Positions 1 to 8,993 of a DNA stretch of 64,000 nucleotides are shown in pieces (within the stretch, counting starts at the first letter, position 1; each line of letters begins with the position of its first letter). Below the pieces are notes generated by a model. That model did not search any database. It was not told the DNA's origin and saw only the letters and a program-made list of their open reading frames with translations. A program made the translations under genes and the position numbers. Source of the stretch: Thiomonas sp. X19 (GTDB lineage: Bacteria > Pseudomonadota > Gammaproteobacteria > Burkholderiales > Burkholderiaceae_C). The stretch is taken from contig NZ_LT605203.1 in the NCBI RefSeq assembly GCF_900089495.1, positions 3,035,873 through 3,099,872 of the forward strand. The letters are read 5' to 3'.

Positions 1-521
1 AATCGGTATGGGGCTGGCGGAACATTCGCGCGATGTTCGACAATGTTGGCTACCGTCCTGGGCGCAAACCTCAGAATGCAACGCAAGAAGCAATCTTCGC
101 CTTTCATGTCGCCTTGCGTACTGGAATGCGTAGCGGTGAAGTGTTGCAACTCGGCGCGCGCACGCTGGACGTTGGGAGGCGCGTCGCAGTTGTCGAGCAT
201 AAGACGCAGCGATACACCGGCAAGCCGCGACGCGTACCCCTGCTCTCGCCTGCCGTACGGCTCCTGAAGCCCTTCGCAGTGCAAGAACGAATCTTCACCA
301 TTGATGACGCAGACCGTGATGCATTATTCCGAAAAGTGCGCGATCGGCTGATGCTCAAGCATCTGGACTTCCACGACAGCCGTGCAACGGCCCTGACACA
401 CATGTCGCGCAAAGTACCCGTGCAGGTGTTGTCTCGCATCAGTGGGCATAAGGATATTCGCATTCTGGTCAACCGCTATTACCGAGAATCTGCAGAGGAC
501 ATCGCCAAACGGTTCGCATAG
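1..521 (+). CDS. Tyrosine recombinase/integrase, 5' end outside the window
   Basis: The reading frame is open from the window edge (codons begin at base 3), so the gene starts upstream; the first internal ATG is at 33. The visible part is the catalytic domain of a phage-type tyrosine recombinase. The first arginine lies in TGMRSGEVLQL, the HxxR box is HDSRATALTHMS, the second histidine is in ISGHKD, and the nucleophile tyrosine is in NRYYRES. It is followed by about 200 bp without a gene and then an IS element. It is probably the integrase of another element to the left, intact or decayed. Confidence 0.8.
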   Translation, partial: SVWGWRNIRAMFDNVGYRPGRKPQNATQEAIFAFHVALRTGMRSGEVLQLGARTLDVGRRVAVVEHKTQRYTGKPRRVPLLSPAVRLLKPFAVQERIFTIDDADRDALFRKVRDRLMLKHLDFHDSRATALTHMSRKVPVQVLSRISGHKDIRILVNRYYRESAEDIAKRFA

Positions 522-760
522 GCAGGAATACGTCCCGACCCGATGCGGGTGCGGATTCCGGCTTCACTGACCACCCATTTCGGCCGCCGTTGACCAGTCC
601 AGACACCGCTGCCGGTGATGACCAATTTCTAACTCAGGACACTGATATGGTCGCTCTTGTCAATAGGCGCAGGGTTTCGATGTGGATCCAGTGGCACGGG
701 GTGATGCGGCACAAGTCTGCTGACCTTGCCCGCGATTTCCGGATCCCATAGCTGAGACCG

Positions 761-1642
761 TTATGCGGCTTGCCTATCCTGGGCGGCAAGCCAAGCCCTT
801 TCGAACTGCATCGGGCTGACGTAGCCCAGGGATGAGTGAAGTCGCCGGTGGTTGTAGAAGTTCAGCCAGTCGACGATTTCGTCCATGGCGTCGCGTCGGG
901 TCTTGAAGCGCTGGCCGTGCAGCCTTCCGACCTTGAGCGACCCCCACAGACTTTCCGTCGGAGCATTGTCCCAGCAATTGCCTTTGCGGCTCATCGAGCT
1001 GAGCATGTCATAGCTGCCCAGGGCCTTCTGGAAGTCGGCGCTGCAGTACTGGTTGCCGCGATCCGAATGGAAGATCAGCCCAGCCTGCGGACGGCGCCGG
1101 AACCAGGCCATGTGCAATGCATCGATCACCAGGTCGCGCTTCATGTGCGGCTTCATCGACCAGCCGACCACCTGACGGCTGAACAGATCGAGGACCACCG
1201 CCAGATACAGCCAGCCTTCGTCGGTGGCCACGTACGTGATGTCGCTGGTCCACACCGCGTTGGGCGCCTGCGGCTGGAACTATCGATCCAGCAGGTTGGG
1301 CGCCACCGGCAACTTGTGATGGCTGTCGGTCGTCGCCTTGAACTTGCGCTTGCCTCGGGCCCGGATGCCGTGCAGGCTCATGAGCTTGCGCACACGCTCC
1401 TTGCCCACGCGAATGCCGCGTGCCAGCAATTCCTTCCAGATCCTGGGCCAGCCATACTCGCCGCGGGACTCGGCGTGAATGGCCCGTATGTGAACCAGCA
1501 GCGCATCATTGCTGATGCCGCGCCGCGGGCGTGTCGAACGCACGCGGTGCTCGTGGTAGCCGCTGGGGCTCACACACAGAACCTCGCAGGCCAGCGACAC
1601 CGACCAGCAGTGGCGGTGTCGTTCGATCCCGGCGTACTTCAC
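761..1642 (-). pseudogene. IS3-family transposase OrfB, interrupted by an in-frame amber codon
   Basis: This is the DDE integrase-core half of an IS3 transposase. It starts at an ATG that overlaps the orfA stop (ATGA). Frame and similarity continue unbroken on both sides of a TAG at 1280-1282, just after NLLDR. The related copy has CAG (Gln) there, so a single C-to-T change explains the break. The catalytic triad is otherwise present: D in TSDITY, D in IFHSDRGNQY and E in NAPTESLWGSLK. Amber readthrough could still allow some product. Confidence 0.85.
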
Positions 1643-1932
1643 CCCCGCTCCTTCGCGAAGTACGCCGTCGCTTTTCCCAGGATGTCGCGCTCCATCTTCA
1701 CCCGCGCCAGCTCCGCACGCAGCCGCGCAATCTCCATCTGCTCCGGGCTCACGGGCTTGCTGCCAGCTCCGATGAGTCGACCGTCACGATCGGCTTTGAC
1801 CCAGTTGTGCAGCGTCTGCTCGGCAATGCCAAGAATCTTTGCCGTCGCTGACAGGCTTTGTCCGCCCTTGACCAACCGCACTGCCTCCAGCTTGAACTCC
1901 AGCGTGTAGCGCGCCCTCGTTGCCTTCATCAC
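1639..1932 (-). CDS. IS3-family transposase OrfA
   Basis: This 97-aa protein has an N-terminal helix-turn-helix (ARYTLEFKLEAVRLVKGG to TLHNWVKADRDG) that binds the IS ends. A C-terminal leucine-zipper helix (EQMEIARLRAELARVKMER) is used for oligomerization. It ends in a 4-bp ATGA overlap with orfB, which suggests translational coupling. It is closely similar to the OrfA at 3792-4088. Confidence 0.9.
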   Translation of the reverse strand: MMKATRARYTLEFKLEAVRLVKGGQSLSATAKILGIAEQTLHNWVKADRDGRLIGAGSKPVSPEQMEIARLRAELARVKMERDILGKATAYFAKERG

Positions 1933-2092
1933 TTCCGTTCTCCTTGCCTGTACTCAACCATTCAGCAAGGGATCCGGTTTCCGGGGGCAAGCTCACTCCG
2001 TTTCCCGCCCCCGCTGACGTCGGCGTGCGTCGACTTGCATCCGCTCTGTCCTGTGCTGAGATGGTTGGCATCCCCATCCCGGAGAGCCCACG

Positions 2093-2893
2093 ATGCCAAC
2101 CCGCCCCACCCCTCACCCCACCCCCCAAGCCTCATCCCCAGCCCCCTCCCCACCCCCATCGCCGCGATGCAGCCGCCTGGCCGCCCTGCGCGACATCCTG
2201 CTCGTGCTGTTCTGGACCGATTCGCCGGCCGGCCACCGCATCCGCCTGGGGCTGCAACGCCGCTTCGCACGCCGTGGCCAATCCCCCCAGGGCGCACGTC
2301 GCATGGCCGGCCTGCGTCTGGCCGCCGCGCTGGGGCTTGCCACCCTGTTCGCCCCCTGGCTGATCCTGGCCGCCGCCCTGGGCAGTGCCGCCCTGGCTTG
2401 CCGTTCAGCGGCAATGAGCCAGACATTCCTGCTGCTGGCCTTCGCCCTGGCCGCGCTCTACGGCCGCGGCATCCTGCACCTCGGCCGAGGCGATGCCTGG
2501 CTCAAGTCCATCTTCCGGGTCAGCGGCCAGGACCTGCAGGCGCTACCCCTGGACGCCACGCTGGCGCGGCTGCAGCCCCAAGCCCTGGGAGGCGAGACCC
2601 TGCGGCACTGGCAGCGCGCCCGGCGCTGGGCCTGGGCAACGGTGGCGCTGCTGCCGGGACTGGCTTGGGGTCTGGCGTGGAGTGTGGGCTGGATCCTGGC
2701 CCACCGGCCGGCAGACGGGTGTCTTGCGCTGATCTGGGTGCTGGGCACAGCGCTGGGGCTGGCGATGTGGCTGCCCAGCCGCTACGACCACCACGTGGTC
2801 CTGGCCTTCGGCCTGAGCCTGGATGCACCCCAAGCCACCGAGACAGCCGAAGCCACCGAGACTGACCTTGCCCCTGGAATCCGTATCCCATAG
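2093..2893 (+). CDS. Membrane protein of unknown function between the two IS copies
   Basis: This 266-aa protein has a Pro/Ser-rich N-terminus (residues 1-25), then a basic stretch and about five hydrophobic segments (around residues 32-40, 80-100, 105-125, 180-205 and 225-240). It looks like a multi-pass inner-membrane protein; I do not recognize a family. The last ten codons lie inside the left end of the second IS, so the natural C-terminus has probably been replaced. Its position between two same-orientation ISs resembles composite-transposon cargo. Confidence 0.55.
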   Translation: MPTRPTPHPTPQASSPAPSPPPSPRCSRLAALRDILLVLFWTDSPAGHRIRLGLQRRFARRGQSPQGARRMAGLRLAAALGLATLFAPWLILAAALGSAALACRSAAMSQTFLLLAFALAALYGRGILHLGRGDAWLKSIFRVSGQDLQALPLDATLARLQPQALGGETLRHWQRARRWAWATVALLPGLAWGLAWSVGWILAHRPADGCLALIWVLGTALGLAMWLPSRYDHHVVLAFGLSLDAPQATETAEATETDLAPGIRIP

Positions 2894-2898
2894 CCGAC

Positions 2899-3795
2899 TC
2901 ATGCACTGGCGTGCCGGGGTTGGTTGGCGAGCCAGTTTTCTTCGAACCGCATCGGGCTGACATAGGCCAGCGTCGAGTGCAGTCGGGTGCGGTTGTACCA
3001 GAGCATCCAGGCGACGACTTCGTCCATGGCCTGGCGCCGGGTCTTGAAGCGTTGCCCGTGTAGCCGCTCTACCTTCAACGAGCCGAACAGCGTCTCGCTG
3101 CAGGCGTTGTCCCAACAGTTGCCGCGACGGCTCATCGACGCGGTGATGCCGTATTCGGTCAGCGCATCACGGTAGTCCTTGGCAGCGTATTGGCTGCCGC
3201 GGTCGCTATGGAAGATCAGCCCGGCCTGCTTGCTCGGATGGCGCTTGAACCACGCCATGCGCAAGGCGTCGATGACGATGTCGCGCGTCATGTCCTGGCG
3301 CAGGCTCCAGCCGATGACTTGACGACTGAACAAGTCGATGACCACGGCCAGGAACAGCCACCCTTCGTCGGTGGCGATGTACGTGATGTCGCCCGCCCAG
3401 ACCTTGTCGGGCTCGGCCACGTTGAATTGTCGGTCGAGCAGGTTGGGTGCGATCGGCAGGTCATGGTTGCTGTCTGTCGTGACCTTGAAGCGGCGCTTGC
3501 CCTTGGCGCGTATGCCATGCCGTTGCATGAGTTTCTGAACCCGCTGCTTGCCCACCCGGATGCCCCTGGCCAGCAGTTCCTTCCACGTGCGTGGCCAGCC
3601 GTAGCCGCCGCGCGTCTCGGCATGAATGGCCAAGATGTGCACCAGCAGCGCATCGTCGCTCAGGTGGCGACGCTGGGCAGCGTTGGCACGGCGAGCGAAG
3701 TGCTCGTGGTAGCCGGCCACGCTGACACCAAGCACCCGGCACTGCACCGAGATCGGCCACACACGGCGGTGACGTTGGATGAAGGCGTACTTCAC
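2899..3795 (-). CDS. IS3-family transposase OrfB (DDE integrase core)
   Basis: This 298-aa protein starts at a GTG that overlaps the orfA stop (GTGA). Order: HTH_21-like region (HLSDDALLVHILAIHAETRG, GYGWPRTWKELLARGI), then an rve integrase core. The triad is D in AGDITYIATDEGW, D in IFHSDRGSQY and E in ACSETLFGSLK. A longer open frame extends to 4119 but merely reads over orfA in another frame. It should be an active transposase with OrfA. Confidence 0.9.
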   Translation of the reverse strand: MKYAFIQRHRRVWPISVQCRVLGVSVAGYHEHFARRANAAQRRHLSDDALLVHILAIHAETRGGYGWPRTWKELLARGIRVGKQRVQKLMQRHGIRAKGKRRFKVTTDSNHDLPIAPNLLDRQFNVAEPDKVWAGDITYIATDEGWLFLAVVIDLFSRQVIGWSLRQDMTRDIVIDALRMAWFKRHPSKQAGLIFHSDRGSQYAAKDYRDALTEYGITASMSRRGNCWDNACSETLFGSLKVERLHGQRFKTRRQAMDEVVAWMLWYNRTRLHSTLAYVSPMRFEENWLANQPRHASA

Positions 3796-4088
3796 TTCGC
3801 TGCCTTGGCGAAGTACGCCGTCGCTTTTCCCAGGATGTCGCGCTCCATCTTCACGCGCGCCAGCTCGGCCCGCAGCCGGCTGATCTCCATCTGCTCGGCG
3901 CTCACGACCTTGCTGTCGGCACCGGTAAGCTTGCCCTGCCGGTGGGCCTTGACCCAGTTGAACAGCGTCTGGTCCACCACGCCCAGCGTGCGCGCCGCCG
4001 CCGCGATGCTCTGGCCGCCTTCGACCAGGCGCACCGCCTCCTGCTTGAACTCCAGCGTGTACCGCGCCCGCCTTATCGTCTTCGTCAT
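3792..4088 (-). CDS. IS3-family transposase OrfA
   Basis: This 98-aa protein pairs an N-terminal HTH (RARYTLEFKQEAVRLVEGG, TLFNWVKAHRQGK) with a coiled C-terminal helix (EQMEISRLRAELARVKMER). It is a close paralogue of the protein at 1639-1932. Its stop overlaps the orfB GTG start by four bases. Confidence 0.9.
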   Translation of the reverse strand: MTKTIRRARYTLEFKQEAVRLVEGGQSIAAAARTLGVVDQTLFNWVKAHRQGKLTGADSKVVSAEQMEISRLRAELARVKMERDILGKATAYFAKAAK

Positions 4089-4150
4089 TTCTATATTCTC
4101 CTTGCTTGGATTGAATCACTCAGCAAGGGATACGTTTTTCGCGGGCAAGG

Positions 4151-4291
4151 TCACTTCTTCGGCGCCATCAGATCACAGTAGTCCAGAAAATCGTGGATTT
4201 CGCGACGCAGCAGGATGCTGGTATCGACCAGGTTGCCCAGGAACTGGGCCAGGTTTTCGCGGTCATTCTGGGTAATGGGCAGACTTTCCAT
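4151..4291 (-). CDS. Small protein of 46 aa; stop codon provided by the IS end
   Basis: The ORF begins MESLPITQNDRENLAQFLGN and ends YCDLMAPKK. The TGA is the terminal triplet of the neighbouring IS inverted repeat, so the C-terminus may be truncated. An AGAGAGCC stretch before the ATG could serve as ribosome binding site. The composition looks like a real soluble helical protein, but I do not recognize the family. It lies downstream of and in line with marC. Confidence 0.4.
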   Translation of the reverse strand: MESLPITQNDRENLAQFLGNLVDTSILLRREIHDFLDYCDLMAPKK

Positions 4292-4435
4292 GATGCTTGG
4301 CTCTCTGTATCGTGGTTTTTCGGCGGCAATGTGCCTCAGGTCGCTTCAGGCGGATCGAAGTCGAGTCGCCGCTTGCCATCGTAGCCACCTCGAAGGGTGA
4401 TGCGGCCGCCACCGCGCGCATCCCGGGTTGCTCCT

Positions 4436-5032
4436 TCAGCGCAGAAAATAGGTCCGCAGCCCGCCCAGCAGCATATTGACGGCGATGGCGGTGAGGATCA
4501 GGCCCATGAGTTTTTCGCCGGCGCGCATGACCGAGTCGCCCACCCATTTCAGCAAGGTCTCGGCCATGAGCAGCAGGCCGCCGGTGATGACGATGGCGCC
4601 GCTGAGCGCGGCCACCCAGGTCCACATTTGCCCCGGCTGGCGCGAGGTCAGCAGCAGCACCGTGGCCAGCGCCGAAGGGCCGGCCAGCAAGGGCACGGCC
4701 AGCGGGAAAACCATCGGTTCCTTGCCGTCGGTTCCACCGAAGATTTCGGACGTGGTGGAAAAAATCATCTTGATGGCCACCAGCAGCAGGATCACCCCGC
4801 CGGCCACCTCCAGCGCCGGCTGGCTCAGGCCCATGATGCGCAAAAAACCCTGCCCGCCCCACATGAAACCCAGCAGCACGAGGTAGGCGATGCCGATTTC
4901 GCGCAGCGCCACCGGCAAGCGGCGCTGCTTCGGCAACTGCCGCATGATGGCGATGAAAAACGGCAGGTTGCCGAAGGGGTCGAGGATCAGCAGCAGCAGG
5001 ATGAAGGCCGACCCGAAGTCGTTTTGCGCCAT
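4436..5032 (-). CDS. marC: MarC-family integral membrane protein
   Basis: This 198-aa protein has the MarC-family signatures LLLILDPFGNLPFFIAIM near the N-terminus and FPLAVPLLAGPSALATV around residue 110. Six hydrophobic segments are expected. The function of the family is not settled; despite the name it is not a proven multidrug pump. The start lies 3 nt after the xerD stop, so ogt, xerD and marC look like one operon on the minus strand. Confidence 0.9.
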   Translation of the reverse strand: MAQNDFGSAFILLLLILDPFGNLPFFIAIMRQLPKQRRLPVALREIGIAYLVLLGFMWGGQGFLRIMGLSQPALEVAGGVILLLVAIKMIFSTTSEIFGGTDGKEPMVFPLAVPLLAGPSALATVLLLTSRQPGQMWTWVAALSGAIVITGGLLLMAETLLKWVGDSVMRAGEKLMGLILTAIAVNMLLGGLRTYFLR

Positions 5033-5035
5033 GCA

Positions 5036-6106
5036 TTAGCCCCGGGGATGGTGATGCGCGTGCAGTTGCTTCAGCCGCTCGCGCGCGACATGGGTGTAGA
5101 TCTGCGTGGTGGAAATGTCGGCGTGGCCGAGCAGCAATTGCACCACGCGCAGATCGGCGCCGTGGTTGAGCAGATGGGTGGCGAAGGCGTGGCGCAGAGT
5201 GTGGGGCGAGAGCGGCGCGTCGATGCCGGCGCGCAGCGCGTGGCGCTTGAGCAGGGTCCAGAACATCTGCCGCGTCATGCCGCTGGCGGCGCGCTTGCCG
5301 GCGCGGCCACTGCGGCGGGTGATGAACAGAAAATCGCTGTCGCCCTCGCCCAGCAAGGCGGGCCGGGCCTCGCGCGCATAGCGTTCCAGCCAGGATGCGG
5401 CTTGTTCGCCGAACGGCACCAGCCTGTCCTTGCCGCCCTTGCCGGCCACCACGCGCACCACGGCATCGGCCAGGCTCAGGTGCACGGCCTTGAGCGCGAC
5501 CAGTTCGCTCACGCGCAGACCGCTGGCGTAGAGCAACTCCAGCATGGTGCGGTCGCGCAGGCCCAGCGGCGTGTCCACATCCGGCCCCAGCAACAAGGCC
5601 TCGACCTGGGCTTCGCTCAAGGTCTTGGGGCGCCGTGCCTGTTCGCGCGCGCGTTCGAGCTTGAGCGTGGGGTCGTCGGCGCGCAGGCGCTCGCGCAGAG
5701 CCCAGTGAAAGTAGCGTCGCAAGGCGGCCAGGCGGCGGTTGGACGCCGTGGCCTTGCTGCCGGCGAAGCGCGCGGCGAGATAGGCCAGCACGTCGGCCTC
5801 GGTGGCGGCGGGCAAGCCCGGGCTGCCGGCATGCGCCAGCCAGCGGGCGAACAGGGTGAGGTCGCTGCGGTAGGCCGCCAGGGTGTTGGCGGACAGGCCC
5901 TGTTCCAGCCAGAGGGCGTCGCAAAAGCGCTGAATACCGTCGACACATGCGGCGGGCGCCTGCGGCCAGTCCGGGTGCGCGGTCTGGCGGCCGCGTCGGC
6001 GCATGGTGGTCGTGGGTGTGGCGGCGCCGGCCGCTTGGCTGGGCACCTGACCCGCCGGCCGCGCTGCGCCTGCGCTTCTGGCTGCGGCGGCTTCGGCTTC
6101 AGGCAT
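5036..6106 (-). CDS. xerD: Tyrosine recombinase, XerD-like
   Basis: XerD acts with XerC at dif to resolve chromosome dimers. The SAM-like core-binding domain covers roughly residues 55-140. The catalytic residues are R in ASGLRVSELVALK, K in VAGKGGKDR, HxxR in SPHTLRHAFATH, H in LLLGHADISTTQ and Y in TQIYTHVARERLKQLH. I chose the ATG at 6106, which overlaps the ogt stop and has GGAG six bases upstream. This gives 356 aa with a low-complexity Ala-rich extension; a start at 6004 would give the usual 322 aa but has no clear ribosome binding site. Confidence 0.88.
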   Translation of the reverse strand: MPEAEAAAARSAGAARPAGQVPSQAAGAATPTTTMRRRGRQTAHPDWPQAPAACVDGIQRFCDALWLEQGLSANTLAAYRSDLTLFARWLAHAGSPGLPAATEADVLAYLAARFAGSKATASNRRLAALRRYFHWALRERLRADDPTLKLERAREQARRPKTLSEAQVEALLLGPDVDTPLGLRDRTMLELLYASGLRVSELVALKAVHLSLADAVVRVVAGKGGKDRLVPFGEQAASWLERYAREARPALLGEGDSDFLFITRRSGRAGKRAASGMTRQMFWTLLKRHALRAGIDAPLSPHTLRHAFATHLLNHGADLRVVQLLLGHADISTTQIYTHVARERLKQLHAHHHPRG

Positions 6107-6728
6107 TGCCCGCTCCAGGATGCAGACTTTGCGCCACGCCGCCCGTCGCGACAGCCTCCGCAGGCTGTGACTGAGACAACCCAAGCGCGGCTTGCGCCCC
6201 TTCGGTGGCTGACTCCCTCTCGTGCAGCAGCAACCAGCGCTTGATGCGCAGCAACTCGCCTGCGGCATCGGTCGAATGGGCGAAGCCCCCCAAGCCAGCA
6301 GCGGCGACGATGCGGTGGCAGGGAATGACCGGCGCATAGGGGTTGGCGCCGCAAGCCTGGCCCACGGCCCGCGCCGCGCTGCCGAGTTGGCGCGCAGCCT
6401 CGCCATAGGTGCGCGTGGCGCCGCGTGGAATCTCGCGCAGCAAGGCCCAGACGCGGCGCTGGAAGGCGGTTCCGGCGGCCGCCAAAGGCAAGTCGAAGCG
6501 ATGGCCCGGATCGCGGCAATAGGCTTGCAACTGCGCCTGCACCTCGCGCGCCAGCGGGGTCCGCGCGGCTCGGGGCGGCGTGGCCGCGGGCAGGTATTCG
6601 AGGGCGCGCACTTCCGTCTCGCTGCAGCGCAGGCCGAGCTTGCCAAAAGGCAGGTCGAGCACGGCGTCCCAACTGGGCTGAAGTGCTGGCTGGGCGAAGC
6701 GTTGCGGCACGAGGTTCGAGGCAGACAT
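6099..6728 (-). CDS. ogt: Methylated-DNA-protein-cysteine methyltransferase
   Basis: The enzyme repairs O6-alkylguanine by irreversible transfer of the alkyl group to its own cysteine. The active-site motif NPYAPVIPCHRIVAAAGLGG is intact, and the DNA-binding wing (IPRGATRTYGEAARQLG) precedes it. At 209 aa it carries about 35 extra C-terminal residues (after RWLLLHERES) compared with typical Ogt, rich in Ala, Gln and Gly. It is the first gene of the ogt-xerD-marC cluster. Confidence 0.92.
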   Translation of the reverse strand: MSASNLVPQRFAQPALQPSWDAVLDLPFGKLGLRCSETEVRALEYLPAATPPRAARTPLAREVQAQLQAYCRDPGHRFDLPLAAAGTAFQRRVWALLREIPRGATRTYGEAARQLGSAARAVGQACGANPYAPVIPCHRIVAAAGLGGFAHSTDAAGELLRIKRWLLLHERESATEGAQAALGLSQSQPAEAVATGGVAQSLHPGAGNA

Positions 6729-6844
6729 GGTTCGATGCTAGTCGCGTCAGGGCTATGGATGTCGCCCCAATCCGTGACAGTCCCCACCCCTCCCCACCCC
6801 TCCCTACCCATGCGGAGGGGCCAGCAGTGCTGTGCGTAAGGTGA

Positions 6845-7774
6845 ATGAGAAACCTGCTCGGTATGCTGCGCCTCATGTCGCACAACGCCATGTTGCTGTT
6901 CCCGGACTTCGCGCTCATCGCGCTGGGCTTTGCCTTGTCGCAATGGACTTCGCTCAAACGCGATGTCTGGGGCGGGGTCGAGCGACTTGTCTATTACGTG
7001 CTGTTTCCGGTGCTGCTGTTCTCCACCAGCAGCCGCGGGTATTACACCCTGGCTGGTGCTTCGTCGGTGCTGCTGGCCGGCATCGGCGCGCTGCTCTGCG
7101 GCATTGCCCTGGCTTACGCGGCGTTCTGGCTGCGGGCCGACAAGCGCTGCACCGCCAGCGGCGTGCAATGCGCCTTCCGCTTCAACTCCTACATCGCGCT
7201 GGCCGTGGCCGACCGGCTGGGCGGCGCGCAGGCGGTGTCGCTGGTGGCGGTGCTCATCGCCTTCGGCGTGCCGCTGTGCAATGCGGCGGCGGTGTGGGCG
7301 CTGGCCCGGCACGCGCAGCGGGGCTTGTTGCGCGAGCTGCTGCGCAATCCCTTGATCGTCGCCACGGCGGCTGGGCTGGTGGCGCACAGCCTGGGGCTGA
7401 GGCCGCCGGAGCTGGTGCTGCCGGTGCTCGACCGCATCGGCAACGCTTCCATTGCGATGGGTTTGATGACGGTGGGCGCGGGCTTGCAGTTGCGCGGCAT
7501 TCACCGCGAATGGCGCCTCACGGTGTGGCTGATGGCCGTGCGCCATGCGCTCATTCCGCTCATCGCCTGGGGCCTGGCGCTGTGGTTGCGGCTGACGCCG
7601 CTGGAAGCCATGGTGGTGGTGATGTTCGCCGCCATGCCCACCGCGTCCAGCGCCTATGTGCTGGCGGCACGCATGGGCGGCGACGGACCTTATGTGGCGG
7701 GGCTGGTCAGCCTGTCCACCCTGCTCGGCGCCGTGTCACTGCCCGTGTTCCTCAGCCTGATGCACTTTGGCTGA
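6845..7774 (+). CDS. AEC-family (auxin efflux carrier type) transporter
   Basis: This 309-aa inner-membrane protein is hydrophobic throughout, with about ten helices in two inverted halves. It begins at PDFALIALGFALSQW and ends at TLLGAVSLPVFLSLMHFG. The conserved C-terminal stretch MFAAMPTASSAYVLAARMGGD is typical of the family. The substrate cannot be told from sequence; family members export small organic acids or auxin-like compounds. AAGG lies close to the ATG at 6845. The 3' end overlaps the convergent queG gene by about 39 bp. Confidence 0.88.
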   Translation: MRNLLGMLRLMSHNAMLLFPDFALIALGFALSQWTSLKRDVWGGVERLVYYVLFPVLLFSTSSRGYYTLAGASSVLLAGIGALLCGIALAYAAFWLRADKRCTASGVQCAFRFNSYIALAVADRLGGAQAVSLVAVLIAFGVPLCNAAAVWALARHAQRGLLRELLRNPLIVATAAGLVAHSLGLRPPELVLPVLDRIGNASIAMGLMTVGAGLQLRGIHREWRLTVWLMAVRHALIPLIAWGLALWLRLTPLEAMVVVMFAAMPTASSAYVLAARMGGDGPYVAGLVSLSTLLGAVSLPVFLSLMHFG

Positions 7775-8980
7775 AGCTTCGACCCGGGACGATCCCGCCT
7801 GCTGCGCCAGGGCCCAGACGATGTGCTCGGCCACCAGAGGTGTTGCGGCGGGCAAGGCAGCACGCAGCGCGGTTTCGATGTCCCGCTGCAAGGCATGCGC
7901 GGCAGGCAGGCTGCGGCGCGCATTGCCCAACGCCACGGCCACATTGCGGCGCAAGCGCTCGAAGCCGATGCGACGCATGGCGCTGCCTTCGGTGCGCTGC
8001 AGAATGTCGGCCTCGCTCCAGGCCCATAGCTGCAGCAGGCTGGCGCTGTCGAGTCCGTGGCGAGGGGCGAAGTCGGGCAGCGGCGAGGTCTGTGCGTATT
8101 TGTTCCAGGGGCAGATGAGTTGGCAGTCGTCGCAACCGTAGACGCGGTTGCCCATCAAGGGCCGCAAGTCCTCGGGAATGGGGCCGGCCAGCTCGATGGT
8201 GAGGTAGGAAATGCAGCGCCGCGCGTCCAGCGTGTAGGGCGCGACGATGGCGCGGGTGGGGCAGATGTCGATGCAGCGGCTGCAACTGCCGCAATGCTCC
8301 TGCTGCGGCGCGTCCACCGGCAGCGGCAGGCCGATGAACAACTCGCCCAGGAAGAACGTCGACCCGGCCTCGCGGTTGAGCAAGAGCGTGTGTTTGCCGC
8401 GCCAGCCCAGGCCGGCGCGTGCCGCCAGCGCCACCTCCAGCACCGGAGCGGAGTCGGTGAACACGCGCACCACGCCGGGGTCGGTGCGGGCGGCGATGAA
8501 ATCCGCCAGCTTCTGCAACCGCGCGCGCAGCACCTTGTGATAGTCGCGGCCGCGGGCGTAGACCGAGACCACGGCGGCTTGCGGGTCGGCAATGCGCGCC
8601 CACTCGGCGTCGCGCCAGTCGGCCGCGGCGGTGGGTGTTTCAGGGGGCGACGCGGTGGGCGGTTCGGTCGCCAACGAGGTGGATAAATGGGCGGGCAGGT
8701 AGTCCATGCGCGCAGTGATGACGCGCAGCGTGCCGGGCACCAGTTCGGCGGGGCGCGCACGCTTGCTGCCGTGGCGCGCCATATAGCCCATTTCGCCGTG
8801 GAAACCGGCGTCCAGCCAACGCTGCAACTCGGCTTCGGCTGCGCCGAGATGCACGTCGCTGATGGCGATTTGCGAGAATCCCAGTCGCTTCGCCTCCGTC
8901 CGGATGTCCACGGCCAAGGCCGCCAGCGCCGCTTCATCGGGTGCTGGATTCACTTCCATCTGCTCCCTGCGGTCGTCCAT
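7736..8980 (-). CDS. queG: Epoxyqueuosine reductase
   Basis: QueG performs the last step of queuosine synthesis in tRNA, reducing epoxyqueuosine with a cobalamin cofactor and two [4Fe-4S] clusters. The two cluster motifs are visible: CGSCSRCIDICPTRAI and, further on, CDDCQLICPWNK. The cobalamin-domain region RGDYHKVLRARLQKL and the conserved GEMGYM are also present. The protein is 414 aa, near the usual size. Its start is divergent from tsaE with only 13 bp between the two start codons. Confidence 0.95.
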   Translation of the reverse strand: MDDRREQMEVNPAPDEAALAALAVDIRTEAKRLGFSQIAISDVHLGAAEAELQRWLDAGFHGEMGYMARHGSKRARPAELVPGTLRVITARMDYLPAHLSTSLATEPPTASPPETPTAAADWRDAEWARIADPQAAVVSVYARGRDYHKVLRARLQKLADFIAARTDPGVVRVFTDSAPVLEVALAARAGLGWRGKHTLLLNREAGSTFFLGELFIGLPLPVDAPQQEHCGSCSRCIDICPTRAIVAPYTLDARRCISYLTIELAGPIPEDLRPLMGNRVYGCDDCQLICPWNKYAQTSPLPDFAPRHGLDSASLLQLWAWSEADILQRTEGSAMRRIGFERLRRNVAVALGNARRSLPAAHALQRDIETALRAALPAATPLVAEHIVWALAQQAGSSRVEASAKVHQAEEHGQ

Positions 8981-8993
8981 GCCGCGATGCTAA

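Larger units (their letters stand above)
721..1995 (-). mobile_element. IS3-family insertion sequence (copy 1)
   Basis: The element carries orfA and orfB on the minus strand. Imperfect terminal inverted repeats bound it: the left end reads TGACCTTGCCCGCGATTTCC, and the right end read inward begins TGAGCTTGCCCCCGGAAACC. Both then continue into CGGATCCC. No target duplication is visible next to these ends. The layout is the same as the second copy at 2863-4153. The orfB nonsense codon probably makes this copy non-autonomous. Confidence 0.8.
2863..4153 (-). mobile_element. IS3-family insertion sequence (copy 2)
   Basis: The terminal inverted repeats begin TGACCTTGCCC at both ends (left at 2863, right end read inward from 4153) and share CGTATCCC further in. 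The element encodes intact orfA and orfB on the minus strand. No obvious target duplication flanks it. The left end supplies the stop of the upstream membrane-protein gene, and the right end supplies the TGA of the small ORF at 4151-4291. Confidence 0.85.

Noticed and set aside
836..1909. Long plus-strand open frame of 357 codons across the first IS
   Set aside because: It lies antisense to orfA/orfB, whose domains and catalytic residues are clear; there is no ribosome binding site or recognizable domain.
2899..4119. 406-codon transposase frame in the second IS
   Set aside because: The first 108 codons overlap orfA out of frame and have no HTH; the GTG at 3795 overlapping the orfA stop is the natural start. 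A programmed frameshift product remains possible but was not needed.
4397..6244. Plus-strand open frame of 615 codons
   Set aside because: It is antisense to marC, xerD and ogt, is His/Gln/Gly-rich without domains, and is produced by high GC.
5036..7546. 836-codon minus-strand frame containing XerD
   Set aside because: Only the last 356 codons are XerD. The upstream part reads over ogt and the AEC transporter gene in the wrong frame.
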